Assembly (NCBI RefSeq): GCF_020884755.1
Contig: NZ_BPWE01000002.1
Span: 248,001-312,000, forward strand
Length of the DNA: 64,000 nt
Direction: 5' to 3'
DNA from: Bifidobacterium mizhiense
GTDB lineage: Bacteria > Actinomycetota > Actinomycetes > Actinomycetales > Bifidobacteriaceae
Below the pieces are notes generated by a model, which was given only the letters and a program-made list of their open reading frames with translations, made no database searches and was not told the DNA's origin. The translations under genes were made by a program, and so were the position numbers. This document shows, piece by piece, positions 43,313 through 53,259 of this stretch; the stretch's first letter is position 1, and every line of letters starts with the position of its first letter.

Positions 43313-44359
43313 ATGGTTCCTATGCCTGATAATTCCCAAGCTGTTGTCAGCATTATCGTACCTGTATATAACTCCAGCAAACATCTTGAGGATTGCCTGG
43401 ATTCAATCCGCAATCAGTCCTATACCAATTTAGACATTATTCTTATTGACGATGGCTCTACGGATGGGTCTGCAGAGATTTGCGATAAATATTCAAAAAG
43501 GGATCCACGTATCCGCGTTGTGCATCAAAGCAACGGTGGGATAGGTAAAGCGCAAAACGTCGGCATTGATCTTGCAAGGGGCAAGTTCCTAGCATTCGCA
43601 GACAATGACGACATACTAGACAGACGCAATATTGAACTGCTCTTGTCAGCACTGATCTCCACCGGAGCCGACATGAGTAAAGGGCGATGGAGACAGTTCG
43701 GCGTATCACACTTGTCGCAGATCCGACAACAAGCCGCTATCGGGAGTGGCGATCCATCGCATATTACGGTATTCAAAAAACCTCTGCAGGCTTATCAAAA
43801 TGTATTTTGCAAAAGTTTGCGCCTTCTTGGCACCTATATGGGCAAGAGAAGCGAGTCCAAATACTTCAATGAAGCTAACTGGTGCCGCTTGTATAGACGA
43901 GACCTTTGGAAAGGTATTCGCTTCCCTGAAGGGGCCTATGCCCAAGATGTCATGGTGGCAGGAGACTTGTATGTTCGCATGAACAAGGTCGCTGACATAG
44001 ATGCTGTGCTTTATTACTGGTTGCAAACATCAGACTCGGTCACGCATCGAGAACGTGGATTCAAATTTTACAATGACAATTTCGTCGCCGGTATGCATAA
44101 CTTCGACCTGGCAAAGAAACAGGGAATTTTGCCTGCCAGAAGTTATTACACAATCATGGGCGCGCTTGACGATGAACGACGGTCTTCAAACCGCGAGTCT
44201 ACAGCAGCTGATTACCATCATTTTACTCAAGATCGTCAAACAGCCAGCGCGCAGATTGCACAATTGTCCGCTCTTCAGCACATGACTTGTGCAATTCTGC
44301 GCCATATCCGCCTTATCGAAAAGCACCTTTATGATGTTGCGATCAAGAATATGCGCTGA
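43313..44359 (+). CDS. Family 2 glycosyltransferase
   Basis: A 348-residue inverting GT-A enzyme. The N-terminal nucleotide-sugar site is VVSIIVPVYNSSKHLEDCLDSI, then ILIDDGSTDGS and the metal-binding acidic motif FLAFADNDDI; RLYRRDLWKGIRFPEG is the typical acceptor-side region. The C-terminal ~100 residues are polar. It has no membrane helix, so it is probably cytosolic and membrane-associated. Starts at 43313 and 43322 are possible; a TTG at 43268 is in frame. Donor and linkage are unknown. It stands alone on the plus strand at the left of the polysaccharide genes and is clearly AT-richer than the chromosome core. Confidence 0.9.
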   Translation: MVPMPDNSQAVVSIIVPVYNSSKHLEDCLDSIRNQSYTNLDIILIDDGSTDGSAEICDKYSKRDPRIRVVHQSNGGIGKAQNVGIDLARGKFLAFADNDDILDRRNIELLLSALISTGADMSKGRWRQFGVSHLSQIRQQAAIGSGDPSHITVFKKPLQAYQNVFCKSLRLLGTYMGKRSESKYFNEANWCRLYRRDLWKGIRFPEGAYAQDVMVAGDLYVRMNKVADIDAVLYYWLQTSDSVTHRERGFKFYNDNFVAGMHNFDLAKKQGILPARSYYTIMGALDDERRSSNRESTAADYHHFTQDRQTASAQIAQLSALQHMTCAILRHIRLIEKHLYDVAIKNMR

Positions 44360-44369
44360 GGTAGCTTTG

Positions 44370-46583
44370 TCAACTGGCCTTCACCTCATAAAGATTCAAA
44401 TGATCCTTTGTTTCTATCTTTTGCAGGAATCTATGACCGTCTACACATTCAGTGAGTTCATGACTGGTCAAGACATGTGTAACGCCGATTTTATGTAAAT
44501 ACTCAACAGGAATGCTGACGATCATGTAATCGGCTGACACCAGCTTGAAAGCGGGCTGTCCCTTATCAGAGAATTTGACGTCGACATGTGCATATCGGTT
44601 ATACATCCATTCGTTTGCATGTTTAGGATCAATGACATGCCACCGCTTCAGTTGTGGATAAATATTCACAGAATTCACGGCAGGGATGCCATTAGCAATC
44701 AAAGCCTGTCCACGAGCAGCATTATCGGTTATGAATGCAATCGGACGCCCATTTGATGAATTATGGTTTCGCGAAACCTCTTTCAACGCCATATCAATAA
44801 ACGGCCCCTCTCGAATGCTCTGAGAACCTTGTTGAATGGGGTTGACACAGAACCCGGCAAGAGCCACGACCAGAATCGACGAGAGTAACAGCTGGCTTGC
44901 ATATCCTTGTTCGGAAATCCATTCGAAAATAGCGAGCAGCATGATTGTCAGCAGCAAAACTAAAAATATCAGATAGATTTTGCGCAGTGGATAAGCTGAC
45001 CACAATACCGTCGCGCCAGTCAACAGAATTGAAGAGACAAAGGCTAAAGTAGCATTACGCAGAAGACGAGCTTTGACTGAATCTTTCTCCGAAATAACTG
45101 GCAGCCCTTCATTAGCCACATTGCTATGCAACAAAGACAAAGACCTGAACAAAAGAATCAAATCAATGAATCCTAAAGCAAATTTGACTCTGCCTGTAGT
45201 CGTCCGTCCCATCAAGCTAATGCGACAAAGCCAATCAGGAAAGCCGAACATTCCATAGATCATTAAAAATGCATAGCAAACCAGCAAAAGCGCAATTAAA
45301 CCATCCCGTTTTTTTACGAGGGCCCAGATACTAAGAATCAACCCGATCGGGAACAAAGAAAAGAACATAGCCTGTTCTGGTGCATTGGGAACAGCCCGGT
45401 CATATTCCAAGGGGGTAAATAGACTTGCGGCATAATCCATTAGATCTTCAAGTAATCCCTGCCCATGGCTAATGCGCGCTCCTGGATAAACCGTTGAAGT
45501 CTCAAGCAGAATTGTTTGCCGAGATGTATAGATGACGATCAGAATGCTGATTAATAAAGTTGCAAATGCCACAGCCATGGGAACTATCATTGTAAGCAGA
45601 GAACGACTGGTGAGCGGTTCATTTCGATAACGGCAGATGATGAGCCAAATGATGAGCAACCCATAGATATAGGCCAATGGAATCTGTAAAGGCGGATATA
45701 GAACCAGTAAAAAACCGCCGAAGCAATACATGGTGGCCAGTGCCTGAAGCCACATATGAAGCTTGGAATGCGCTTGCAGGTATCCTCTAAAGAGGAGAAC
45801 TGCAGCTTGACCAAAAATCAGCACTTCTGCCGTGCCATTGACAGCAAACCACCATTGAACTATAGGCGACAAACCAACCAGAATGCCATAGGCCGCGGCA
45901 AGCTGGCGATTATCTTTGGTCAGCCATCTGCCAAATTCGTAGGAAACAAGCAAAAGGACAACCAACCGCGCACACCAGAAGAAAGCTAGACCTTTATCAC
46001 TGCCCAAAAACATAAATCCCCATAAGAAGGGTCGAAAGAATGTGGCCAATGCCCACGCCGGCTGTGCATAAGTCATAGTCATATCAATTGGGGTGGCCTC
46101 TGGTATGGATGATATTCGTGAATACCCAGAATAGGCCTGCGAAAAAGCCAGCGGAGTAAACACCTTCCATTCATCAGTGCGAACTGCCCGAGGCATACCA
46201 AACAAAGTACCTTTATAGGGCTCTCCGCCAATATATTTAGACATGAGCGCCAACGAAGAACCACTGATACGCAATAGGGTCAATACTATGATCAGAACAC
46301 ACCCAATCCACCAACGGTATTTATGCAGGACATGCAGGAAACGGTGCGCACGAAAATTAAGGATGTACATAGTAACTGCGATCACTACCAGCAAAACTAC
46401 AAGCCGCAGAACATGCATGAGTTGAACGTGGCCGAAGAAGAATCCGAAATGCATATGTGTACGATCTGCATGCACAACTTCCAAGAACATTTCCAGATAA
46501 GCAGCAGCGAGCACAGCGATGATGAACACGCCAATCTGTTGGACTAGCCTATCAACTCTAAATACCGATGATCTCGAGCGCAT
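44370..46583 (-). CDS. Large polytopic membrane protein of the polysaccharide locus, possibly GT-C-like
   Basis: A 737-residue protein with about fourteen hydrophobic helices and a soluble C-terminal part of ~150 residues (from about LLSSILVVALAGFCVNP; IAFITDNAARGQALIANGIPAVNSVNIYPQLK). The loop after helix 4 holds GEPYKGTLFGMPRAVRTDEWKVFTPLAFSQAY, with charged residues near the first outer loop like GT-C glycosyltransferases and their YfhO-like relatives. It fits an enzyme that uses a lipid-linked sugar outside the membrane, but this is inference. AGGAG lies nine bases before ATG 46583. It diverges from the ABC exporter. Confidence 0.65.
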   Translation of the reverse strand: MRSRSSVFRVDRLVQQIGVFIIAVLAAAYLEMFLEVVHADRTHMHFGFFFGHVQLMHVLRLVVLLVVIAVTMYILNFRAHRFLHVLHKYRWWIGCVLIIVLTLLRISGSSLALMSKYIGGEPYKGTLFGMPRAVRTDEWKVFTPLAFSQAYSGYSRISSIPEATPIDMTMTYAQPAWALATFFRPFLWGFMFLGSDKGLAFFWCARLVVLLLVSYEFGRWLTKDNRQLAAAYGILVGLSPIVQWWFAVNGTAEVLIFGQAAVLLFRGYLQAHSKLHMWLQALATMYCFGGFLLVLYPPLQIPLAYIYGLLIIWLIICRYRNEPLTSRSLLTMIVPMAVAFATLLISILIVIYTSRQTILLETSTVYPGARISHGQGLLEDLMDYAASLFTPLEYDRAVPNAPEQAMFFSLFPIGLILSIWALVKKRDGLIALLLVCYAFLMIYGMFGFPDWLCRISLMGRTTTGRVKFALGFIDLILLFRSLSLLHSNVANEGLPVISEKDSVKARLLRNATLAFVSSILLTGATVLWSAYPLRKIYLIFLVLLLTIMLLAIFEWISEQGYASQLLLSSILVVALAGFCVNPIQQGSQSIREGPFIDMALKEVSRNHNSSNGRPIAFITDNAARGQALIANGIPAVNSVNIYPQLKRWHVIDPKHANEWMYNRYAHVDVKFSDKGQPAFKLVSADYMIVSIPVEYLHKIGVTHVLTSHELTECVDGHRFLQKIETKDHLNLYEVKAS

Positions 46584-46805
46584 CTAACACATCTCCTTTA
46601 AAGGCAGTCAGGAGCATGGAGAAGCCCCGATAACCATAACAAAAGCTTGTTTAACTGCAGATCGGACTCATGGTAAGCATTCGCCTGCAAAATACACAAA
46701 ACCCCAACAACTTTATGCCATCGGTTCACCAATGCCTACTAATAGCAGTCTGACACTTGTCGCTACCAGTATAAGGACTCAGCCCGCTGTTACACTGTAT
46801 TCATT

Positions 46806-47645
46806 GTGGAGCAATTACGAAAACGACTGGCGAGCAGATACAGGTATTCCTGCATTCTTCTCAAGGAACTGGTGAAGACCGACTTCAAGCTCCGGTATGA
46901 AGGATCTTGGCTAGGCATTGCCTGGTCAGTCCTGAAACCGCTCATGCTCTTTGCCGTCATGTACGTAGTCTTTGTCCGCTTCCTTAAATTCAGCGACGGA
47001 ACCGTGACCTATCCAATCGTGTTGCTGTGTGGAATAAGCCTATGGAACTTCTTTTCAGAAGCAACTACCATGGGCATGCAAGCAGTGGTAACCAAAGGAG
47101 ATATTCTCAGGAAGATCAATTTCCCCAAATACATTACGGTAGTGGCTGCAACAATGGGCTCTTTGATCAGCCTGGCTATCAATATGGGCGTCGTCATCAT
47201 TTTCGGACTCTTTTCACATGCCCACTTTACCTGGCGCATCATTCTGGTTCCATTGAATATTGCAGAGCTATATATGCTGGCCTTAGGCATCGCTATGATT
47301 CTGGCTACTCTGTTTGTATGGTTCAGGGACATGCAGCATATATGGGAGGTTGTTCTTCAGGCCCTTTTCTATGCAGTCCCGATCATCTATCCCATTTCCA
47401 TGATCCAAACCATGAGTCCCCAGTATGGTAAAATCATCTCTAAACTGATGATGATGAATCCCGCAGCACAGGCAATCATGGACGTCCGCCACAACCTCAT
47501 CTCACCAGAGAATGTGCCAACTATTTGGACTATGGTCAATACTTGGTATATTCAACTTATTCCTCTGACCATCACGGTGTTGCTTTTCGGCTTTGGAATC
47601 CTGCTATTTCGTCGATACAATTACAAATTTGCGGAAATCCTGTGA
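46806..47645 (+). CDS. ABC-2 polysaccharide exporter permease (Wzm/TagG type)
   Basis: A 279-residue permease with six helices. Cytoplasmic start LLKELVKTDFKLRYEGSWLGIAWSVLKPL is typical for Wzm/TagG-type exporters, as are ISLWNFFSEATTMGMQAVVTKGDILRKINFPK and the end FALFxYAVPIIYPISMI-like segment (residues ~190-205). It pairs with the ATPase starting 2 bp after its stop. The start is GTG at 46806 with no good Shine-Dalgarno. The pair should move an undecaprenyl-linked glycan or a teichoic-type polymer across the membrane. Confidence 0.92.
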   Translation: MEQLRKRLASRYRYSCILLKELVKTDFKLRYEGSWLGIAWSVLKPLMLFAVMYVVFVRFLKFSDGTVTYPIVLLCGISLWNFFSEATTMGMQAVVTKGDILRKINFPKYITVVAATMGSLISLAINMGVVIIFGLFSHAHFTWRIILVPLNIAELYMLALGIAMILATLFVWFRDMQHIWEVVLQALFYAVPIIYPISMIQTMSPQYGKIISKLMMMNPAAQAIMDVRHNLISPENVPTIWTMVNTWYIQLIPLTITVLLFGFGILLFRRYNYKFAEIL

Positions 47646-47647
47646 TT

Positions 47648-48910
47648 ATGACTAGTACAGATATTGATACCAACAATGTTGCCTTACGTGTCAGCCACGT
47701 CAGCAAATCCTTCCGCCTGCCTACTGAGCAGGCCAGCGGCTTGAAACAAGCCTTCATCAATTGGACGCGGGGCATCAGAGGTTACAAGGACCAGGAGGTG
47801 CTCAAGGACATCAGTTTTACCGTCCATAAAGGTGATTTCCTCGGCATTGTCGGACGGAATGGCAGCGGCAAGTCAACTTTACTGAAATTGATATCCGGCA
47901 TATATACCCCCAACAGTGGGAACATCGAAGTCTATGGGAAACTTGTACCATTCATCGAGCTCGGCGTGGGATTCAATCCCGAGTTGACCGGACGCGAAAA
48001 CGTTTACCTTAATGGTGCCCTTCTCGGCTTCTCCGAGGAAGAGGTCACCGCAATGTACGACGACATTGTGGATTTTGCCGAGCTAGGGGACTTCATGGAT
48101 CAAAAGCTGAAGAACTACTCAAGTGGCATGCAGGTTCGTCTGGCTTTCTCTGTTGCCATCAAAGCTCAAGGCGACATCCTAGTCCTAGACGAGGTACTGG
48201 CAGTAGGCGATGAGGCCTTCCAAACCAAATGCAATAACTTCTTCAATACAATCAAAAAAGACAAAACGAAAACAGTCATTCTTGTTACCCATTCTATGGA
48301 TTCAGTCAAGAAGTATTGCAACAAGGCTATATTGATCCGTGACGGTCGCATCATCGTGAACGGCGACAAGAACGAGGCAGCCAACCTATACACTCAGGAA
48401 AACATAGAGAGCCTCAACAAGAACACCAAAGACACCGACAATCACGACCCAGATAGCGTTTACCCAAGCGGTCTTAACGCCACCGTGCCTTTTTTCCGCT
48501 GTCTGCCCGACTCGGATGTGGTATTGACCAGCAACATGACTTTCAAGTTCACCATTCAATACGAATTCACTCGTAAAGAACGATACTTTCTGGCATTGTC
48601 CTTGCTGGACACCAAGCGGGGAGGCATACCTTACGACACCGGGAGTATAGATATGGGCATGGGAGGCCGGGGACGCCGCTCCATCCAATTCAGCCTCCCT
48701 CTTCACCTCTTCAACAACGGTGATTATAAAATCGTTGCTTCATTGCGCGTTCAGGATCCAGAAGATGATATCGATACCAAGATGGTGGCATTTACCAACG
48801 ACGACAATTCATGCTCATTCTCAATACGCGAAGATTCTCGTGGCACTGATTATGCATTACTTAAGTATGCAGCTGTCGATATGAAGCACGGGACAGACCA
48901 TGCCCTATGA
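47648..48910 (+). CDS. ABC-2 polysaccharide exporter ATPase with C-terminal carbohydrate-binding domain (Wzt type)
   Basis: A 420-residue ATPase. Walker A GRNGSGKST (about residues 68-76), ELGVGFNPELTGRENVYLNG, signature YSSGMQVRLAFSVA, Walker B ILVLDEVLAVGDEAF, His switch VTHSM. From about residue 265 a second beta-rich domain follows (ATVPFFRCLPDSDVVLTSNMTF, FSLPLHLFNNGDYKIVASL), the type that in Wzt proteins recognises the finished polysaccharide end. This domain gives the exporter its glycan specificity. ATG 47648 lies just after the permease stop; a GTG at 47642 overlapping that stop is another option. Confidence 0.93.
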   Translation: MTSTDIDTNNVALRVSHVSKSFRLPTEQASGLKQAFINWTRGIRGYKDQEVLKDISFTVHKGDFLGIVGRNGSGKSTLLKLISGIYTPNSGNIEVYGKLVPFIELGVGFNPELTGRENVYLNGALLGFSEEEVTAMYDDIVDFAELGDFMDQKLKNYSSGMQVRLAFSVAIKAQGDILVLDEVLAVGDEAFQTKCNNFFNTIKKDKTKTVILVTHSMDSVKKYCNKAILIRDGRIIVNGDKNEAANLYTQENIESLNKNTKDTDNHDPDSVYPSGLNATVPFFRCLPDSDVVLTSNMTFKFTIQYEFTRKERYFLALSLLDTKRGGIPYDTGSIDMGMGGRGRRSIQFSLPLHLFNNGDYKIVASLRVQDPEDDIDTKMVAFTNDDNSCSFSIREDSRGTDYALLKYAAVDMKHGTDHAL

Positions 48911-49096
48911 CAGTTTGCATTGATAGGAGCTAAATCATGCCGTCGAAACGATAGGTAATCGCACGCTTACAATCATCCGCCGGATTGTCGATGCCCGTTT
49001 TAAATCATATTCTTCTTGTGGAGAAATACCCATAAATACCGTTTAGGAATCCCTACAGGATGCACTGCTTTATTTCGGGCTCTGTCATTAGCCCTA
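48911..49096. other. Short convergent gap after the exporter genes
   Basis: 186 bp between the exporter ATPase and the convergent GT2-RgpF gene. No gene and no strong terminator hairpin is seen. Confidence 0.4.
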
Positions 49097-52000
49097 TTAC
49101 GCGTGCTTGTTAGGCATATACCGATCCCTAGCATGGCGGTATAGATTGATCGGAAACCATCCGCACCTATAAATTAACGATCTCATGGGTTCCGGCAGAG
49201 GTTGCACATACCGTTTGGCAGCGCCTCGCAGAATCCGATGAACCTTGTTTCGTATTTTGGCATAGAATCCGCCAACACGGGAACTGCCCAGTGATAGCGA
49301 AGCGCAGTTTGCCAGAAGCGTCTCACCCTGTCGCATATTCCCCATAGCCGTCAGCAACGAGTTGGTCGAGTACAAGAGAGAATCCAACTCAATCCGTGCA
49401 TATCGATCGTTAAGCACCCATGCTGGATAATAGCCTTGAGACTGAGCTATGTATCCGTTGGCACGCTCTATAGCATGCGATATGGAACCATCTGCACCCA
49501 TTACACCTTCTGGCAGAAAGTCCTCGTAATGCCATCCATGGGCAAATAAAGGACGGAGAGCATCCACACGGAACCAGTAGCATGAACCTATCGCAGACAT
49601 AGTAGCCTTGCGATTATCCATGGGCACATGCAATCCTAATTGTTGTTGAACCAGAGCTTTGGTATTTTCAAAGTTCGGACCCCAATCCGTTGGCAAGGTA
49701 TGAGCAAAGTACAGAGCATGATACGGCGGTATGGGCGATACCATCCCCAACCTGTCATTCTGAGCAAACAGCCCTAGGATGTTACGTACATAGTCGGCGC
49801 TCCCCAAAGTATTTTCCAAGAGTTTGTAGGCAAATCCTTGGGTTTCCGAACCATGATGACCTGTCTGCTGGTTTTGACTTGACTTCTTGTCATGAGCAAA
49901 ACCCACAACATCGTAGCCTCCGTCAAGCACAACCTTGGCAGCACCAACCAGCAGGGCGGATACATCACGTCCTCGATTCTTGACAGGAAGATAATGAATC
50001 GTTCTCGTCAACCCCCGACTCTTAAGATATTGGTCAATCTGCCTTATTTTGTCCTCTGTAGTAGTGATATATAGATCAGTGGAATCAGGGATATTCGCTA
50101 GATACCTAATGGTCTCACCGAGCAGATCCATGAAGTAGATATGGAAAATAAAGGCCGATCTGGGTAACGGTTCAACGACTGGGTTCACCGTCTGCCCTGG
50201 CAGAACATAGGTGAGATGCATGGCCTTCCGTATGTCCTCGATATTGTAATTGGGCAATATGGCATCCCAAATCAAATCAGTGTCGTAAGCCGTGTGATCA
50301 CGGAGGTATTCATACAAATCCATAGCCGGTTGACCAGCCGTTTGATCAAAGTAGGTACCATAATCGACGAAGAACGATCGGCGCTTGAAAACCGGGCAGC
50401 GATTGTCACGAATTAGCTGCATGGGTGCGTATAACAGCGGGTATGAGGACACATCGGCGTACTGCTCCTGATCAATATATGCCGACCAGGAATATCCACG
50501 CTGTGCGAAATATGAAGTAAACGGTATCTCATGCTTGTGGGTCACATCTGCATAAGACTTCCAAGTGGGCAGATTCTGCCAATACTCCTGAAAATCCCGA
50601 GATGCCACCAAAGAACGGCGATATGCATGCCAGTAGGCTTGCAAATGGGTGGGTATGAACTGCCCATTGACCGTTTCCTCGTGATAGGCGGTGATCCCCC
50701 AGAAATCGACCTTGCGCGAATCCATCTCAGCAAACATTTCCTTGAATGGATATACTGGGCCCAAAACAGTATCATTCAAGCATATGATCTCGTCATACGA
50801 GAGCAGCGTAGGCCATCCCAAAGTCAGCATGACCTGACGATAAGCAGCGGCATCTAGACCCACATTGTCGCGAACAATGATTCTGTCGGTAAACTGGGAG
50901 AACATGGCTCTGGCCTCGTCATCAACTTTCCCATTGGCAACGACCACCAGGTCGGTGACATTCCTCATAAGATCTGTCAGAAAAGGCCTGATATATTTCG
51001 CAGCGTGTCCATTCGAATCATAGAAGCAGAAGATGGCAAGCCTCTTCGCGGTTTCTGTGTTAATAAACTTTGCAGTATGCTTTTGATTCTTCACTAGTTG
51101 GACTCTTTCAGCTGCAATCCGCGTAATCTTATTATAGTGAGCCTGATATGGAGCATTATTTATATTTGCCCATTGCCTGCCGATCTGAATTTCCTGTCGA
51201 AAGTCTGAAAGCCGCCAGAGCTCGTCAATGGGCGGAACTTCAATACCCTGATTCAGCACAGACAACGCCCTGTCGGAAATCAGCCTGTCCAGTTCGCCAA
51301 CCACTACTTGGCTACCCCACATTCTGGCAAAATCCATAACTGCATCGTGTTCATCTATTACATTAAGCCGCAGGACCATATCGGTGGAAATATGTCTGGG
51401 CACATCAAGACAGAACCAATGGCAGCACTGCTCTACACTCGGTGTGGCGCGGCTCATGCAATAAGCATCCATAGCCCTAACCGTTTCAGCAATGCCGACC
51501 AGATTGTGATGGAACTCCCTGATCGATATCAGTCCCACCCCGGTAATTCCACGGCCCCAATGATATAAATATAAAGGCTCCGAGGAGCAGTAGACATAGC
51601 TATGCGCAGTATCTGCTAAAACGAAGAACTCATAGGCATCTTCCAATCTGCCGAGACATTCATCGGTCATCCGTTCAAACGCCCTGCGAAGGACATCGGT
51701 TTTGGTCATCATAGATATGATGGACCACGAGCTGCGCCTAGGCGAACGGTCCGAGAACACGGATTGCAGTATTTCCGGCCCTTTTAAAATTCCATCAATT
51801 TTGACATTGAAAGCCGACTCCATCGCCTTGGCCTGCTCAGTACCATCGGAGTGTTCGGCTACGACTGTTCTGGTAAATCGGACGATATCAGGGCAATCAT
51901 CCCAAGTGCCATTTGATACTATGGCGTTCAATTGTTCAAGAGTCTGCGGAACTAGTTCATCATCTCCATCCAAAAAGAGCGTCCACTCTCCCTTGGCTAA

Positions 52001-52237
52001 GGCAACTCCCATCTTTCTGGCCAGATGACTTCCTCCCCTGGCTGTTCTCGATAAGATGACGAAACGCGGATCTGTGCCGACCCTTCTGCTGATGATCCCC
52101 CCTGTCTCATCAGTACTGCAATCATCAACGACAATGGCCTCAAAATCCTGGAAGGTCTGATGTATTAGACTATCCAAACACTGACCTATGTAGTTCTCTA
52201 TGTTGCAGGCGATGATTACCACCGAAAATTTAGGCAT
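49097..52237 (-). CDS. GT2 - RgpF (rhamnan synthesis protein F) fusion glycosyltransferase
   Basis: A 1046-residue protein. Residues ~1-330: GT2 domain with KFSVVIIACNIENYIGQCLDSL, EAIVVDDCSTDETGG and WTLFLDGDDELVPQ (DxD-like). Residues ~385-700: RgpF-type domain (RLAIFCFYDSNGHAAKYIRPFL, NVGLDAAAYRQVML, CLNDTVLGPVYPF, FIPTHLQAYWHAYRRSL). Residues ~710-1000: a second RgpF half (FIFHIYFMDLLGE, VKNRGRDVSALLVGA, VGFAHDKKSS, IGSCYWFRVDALRPL). RgpF proteins build rhamnose backbones of streptococcal cell-wall glycans, which agrees with the rml genes directly upstream: it begins 10 bp after rmlA. The N-terminal extension of the open frame upstream of 52237 overlaps rmlA and was not used. Confidence 0.88.
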   Translation of the reverse strand: MPKFSVVIIACNIENYIGQCLDSLIHQTFQDFEAIVVDDCSTDETGGIISRRVGTDPRFVILSRTARGGSHLARKMGVALAKGEWTLFLDGDDELVPQTLEQLNAIVSNGTWDDCPDIVRFTRTVVAEHSDGTEQAKAMESAFNVKIDGILKGPEILQSVFSDRSPRRSSWSIISMMTKTDVLRRAFERMTDECLGRLEDAYEFFVLADTAHSYVYCSSEPLYLYHWGRGITGVGLISIREFHHNLVGIAETVRAMDAYCMSRATPSVEQCCHWFCLDVPRHISTDMVLRLNVIDEHDAVMDFARMWGSQVVVGELDRLISDRALSVLNQGIEVPPIDELWRLSDFRQEIQIGRQWANINNAPYQAHYNKITRIAAERVQLVKNQKHTAKFINTETAKRLAIFCFYDSNGHAAKYIRPFLTDLMRNVTDLVVVANGKVDDEARAMFSQFTDRIIVRDNVGLDAAAYRQVMLTLGWPTLLSYDEIICLNDTVLGPVYPFKEMFAEMDSRKVDFWGITAYHEETVNGQFIPTHLQAYWHAYRRSLVASRDFQEYWQNLPTWKSYADVTHKHEIPFTSYFAQRGYSWSAYIDQEQYADVSSYPLLYAPMQLIRDNRCPVFKRRSFFVDYGTYFDQTAGQPAMDLYEYLRDHTAYDTDLIWDAILPNYNIEDIRKAMHLTYVLPGQTVNPVVEPLPRSAFIFHIYFMDLLGETIRYLANIPDSTDLYITTTEDKIRQIDQYLKSRGLTRTIHYLPVKNRGRDVSALLVGAAKVVLDGGYDVVGFAHDKKSSQNQQTGHHGSETQGFAYKLLENTLGSADYVRNILGLFAQNDRLGMVSPIPPYHALYFAHTLPTDWGPNFENTKALVQQQLGLHVPMDNRKATMSAIGSCYWFRVDALRPLFAHGWHYEDFLPEGVMGADGSISHAIERANGYIAQSQGYYPAWVLNDRYARIELDSLLYSTNSLLTAMGNMRQGETLLANCASLSLGSSRVGGFYAKIRNKVHRILRGAAKRYVQPLPEPMRSLIYRCGWFPINLYRHARDRYMPNKHA

Positions 52238-52247
52238 CACATTCTTT

Positions 52248-53138
52248 TCAATCGTCAGGGCGGGAGATGACCTTGTTCTCGGCAACTTGCAATAGATGCT
52301 GTCCATATGGGGACTTGGCATACCTTCTCGCCGATTGCATTAGTTGATCTTTGTTGATCCAGCCATTCTCGTATGCAATCTCCTCCAATGAGGAAATCGG
52401 TAAGCCCTGAGCGCGTTCGACAGTGCGGACAAATTCTCCCGCTTCATATAGGGAGTCCATTGTGCCAGTGTCCAACCAAGCATAACCGCGACCCAATGTG
52501 GTCACATTCAACTCACCTGCTTCCAAATACATACGATTCAGATCGGTGATTTCCAACTCGCCTCTGGCCGATGGCTTAACCTGCTTGGCAAAGTCGGTGA
52601 CCCGTGAATCATAAAAGTACAGGCCCGTAACCGCATAGTTCGATGCCGGCTGTGACGGCTTCTCCACAATAGATACGGCATGCTTATCTTCATCAAACTC
52701 TACTACGCCATATCGCTCGGGATCATCAACATAGTAGCCAAAAACAGTGGCACCATGAGTTATGGAAGCCGCCCGACGCAGAATAGTGCCCAAGCCGTTC
52801 CCGAAAAAGATGTTATCTCCCAGCACAAGAGCACAGGGCTCGCCTTGGATGAAATCCTCACCCAGAATGAAAGCCTGCGCCAACCCGTCAGGACTAGGTT
52901 GCTGAACATATGACAAACTGATGCCGAACTGCTTGCCACTGCCCAATAATCGCTTGAAGTTGGGCAAATCCTGAGGTGTAGAAATAAGCAGAATGTCACG
53001 TATACCCGCCATCATCAGCACACTCAGCGGGTAATAAATCATAGGTTTATCGTAAACGGGCAACAGCTGCTTGGATGTAACGGTGGTTAATGGATACAGA
53101 CGAGTACCCGACCCGCCGGCGAGGATTATGCCTTTCAT
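52248..53138 (-). CDS. rmlA: Glucose-1-phosphate thymidylyltransferase
   Basis: A 296-residue nucleotidyltransferase that makes dTDP-glucose, first step to dTDP-L-rhamnose. [32 protein letters not shown] is the nucleotide and phosphate site; [13 protein letters not shown] holds a metal-binding Asp, and [19 protein letters not shown] is the RmlA end part. GGAAGG lies seven bases before the ATG. It is followed 10 bp later by the RgpF-type transferase that would use the product. Confidence 0.96.
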   Translation of the reverse strand: MKGIILAGGSGTRLYPLTTVTSKQLLPVYDKPMIYYPLSVLMMAGIRDILLISTPQDLPNFKRLLGSGKQFGISLSYVQQPSPDGLAQAFILGEDFIQGEPCALVLGDNIFFGNGLGTILRRAASITHGATVFGYYVDDPERYGVVEFDEDKHAVSIVEKPSQPASNYAVTGLYFYDSRVTDFAKQVKPSARGELEITDLNRMYLEAGELNVTTLGRGYAWLDTGTMDSLYEAGEFVRTVERAQGLPISSLEEIAYENGWINKDQLMQSARRYAKSPYGQHLLQVAENKVISRPDD

Positions 53139-53259
53139 CTGCGTCCTTCCTTCTTGAGCGACTGGCGGTCATATGTTAGCAGAATGACAATTAGTCTAAT
53201 GCGTACTCGCCAACCAACAGAGGGGTACGCCAGATCTGTGCGGTTTCCTTGCAAAAAGA

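Noticed and set aside
46741-46805. Sigma-70 promoter and leaderless start for the exporter permease
   Set aside because: TACACT lies nine bases before the GTG, but no acceptable -35 box is at the right distance, so it was not listed as a feature.
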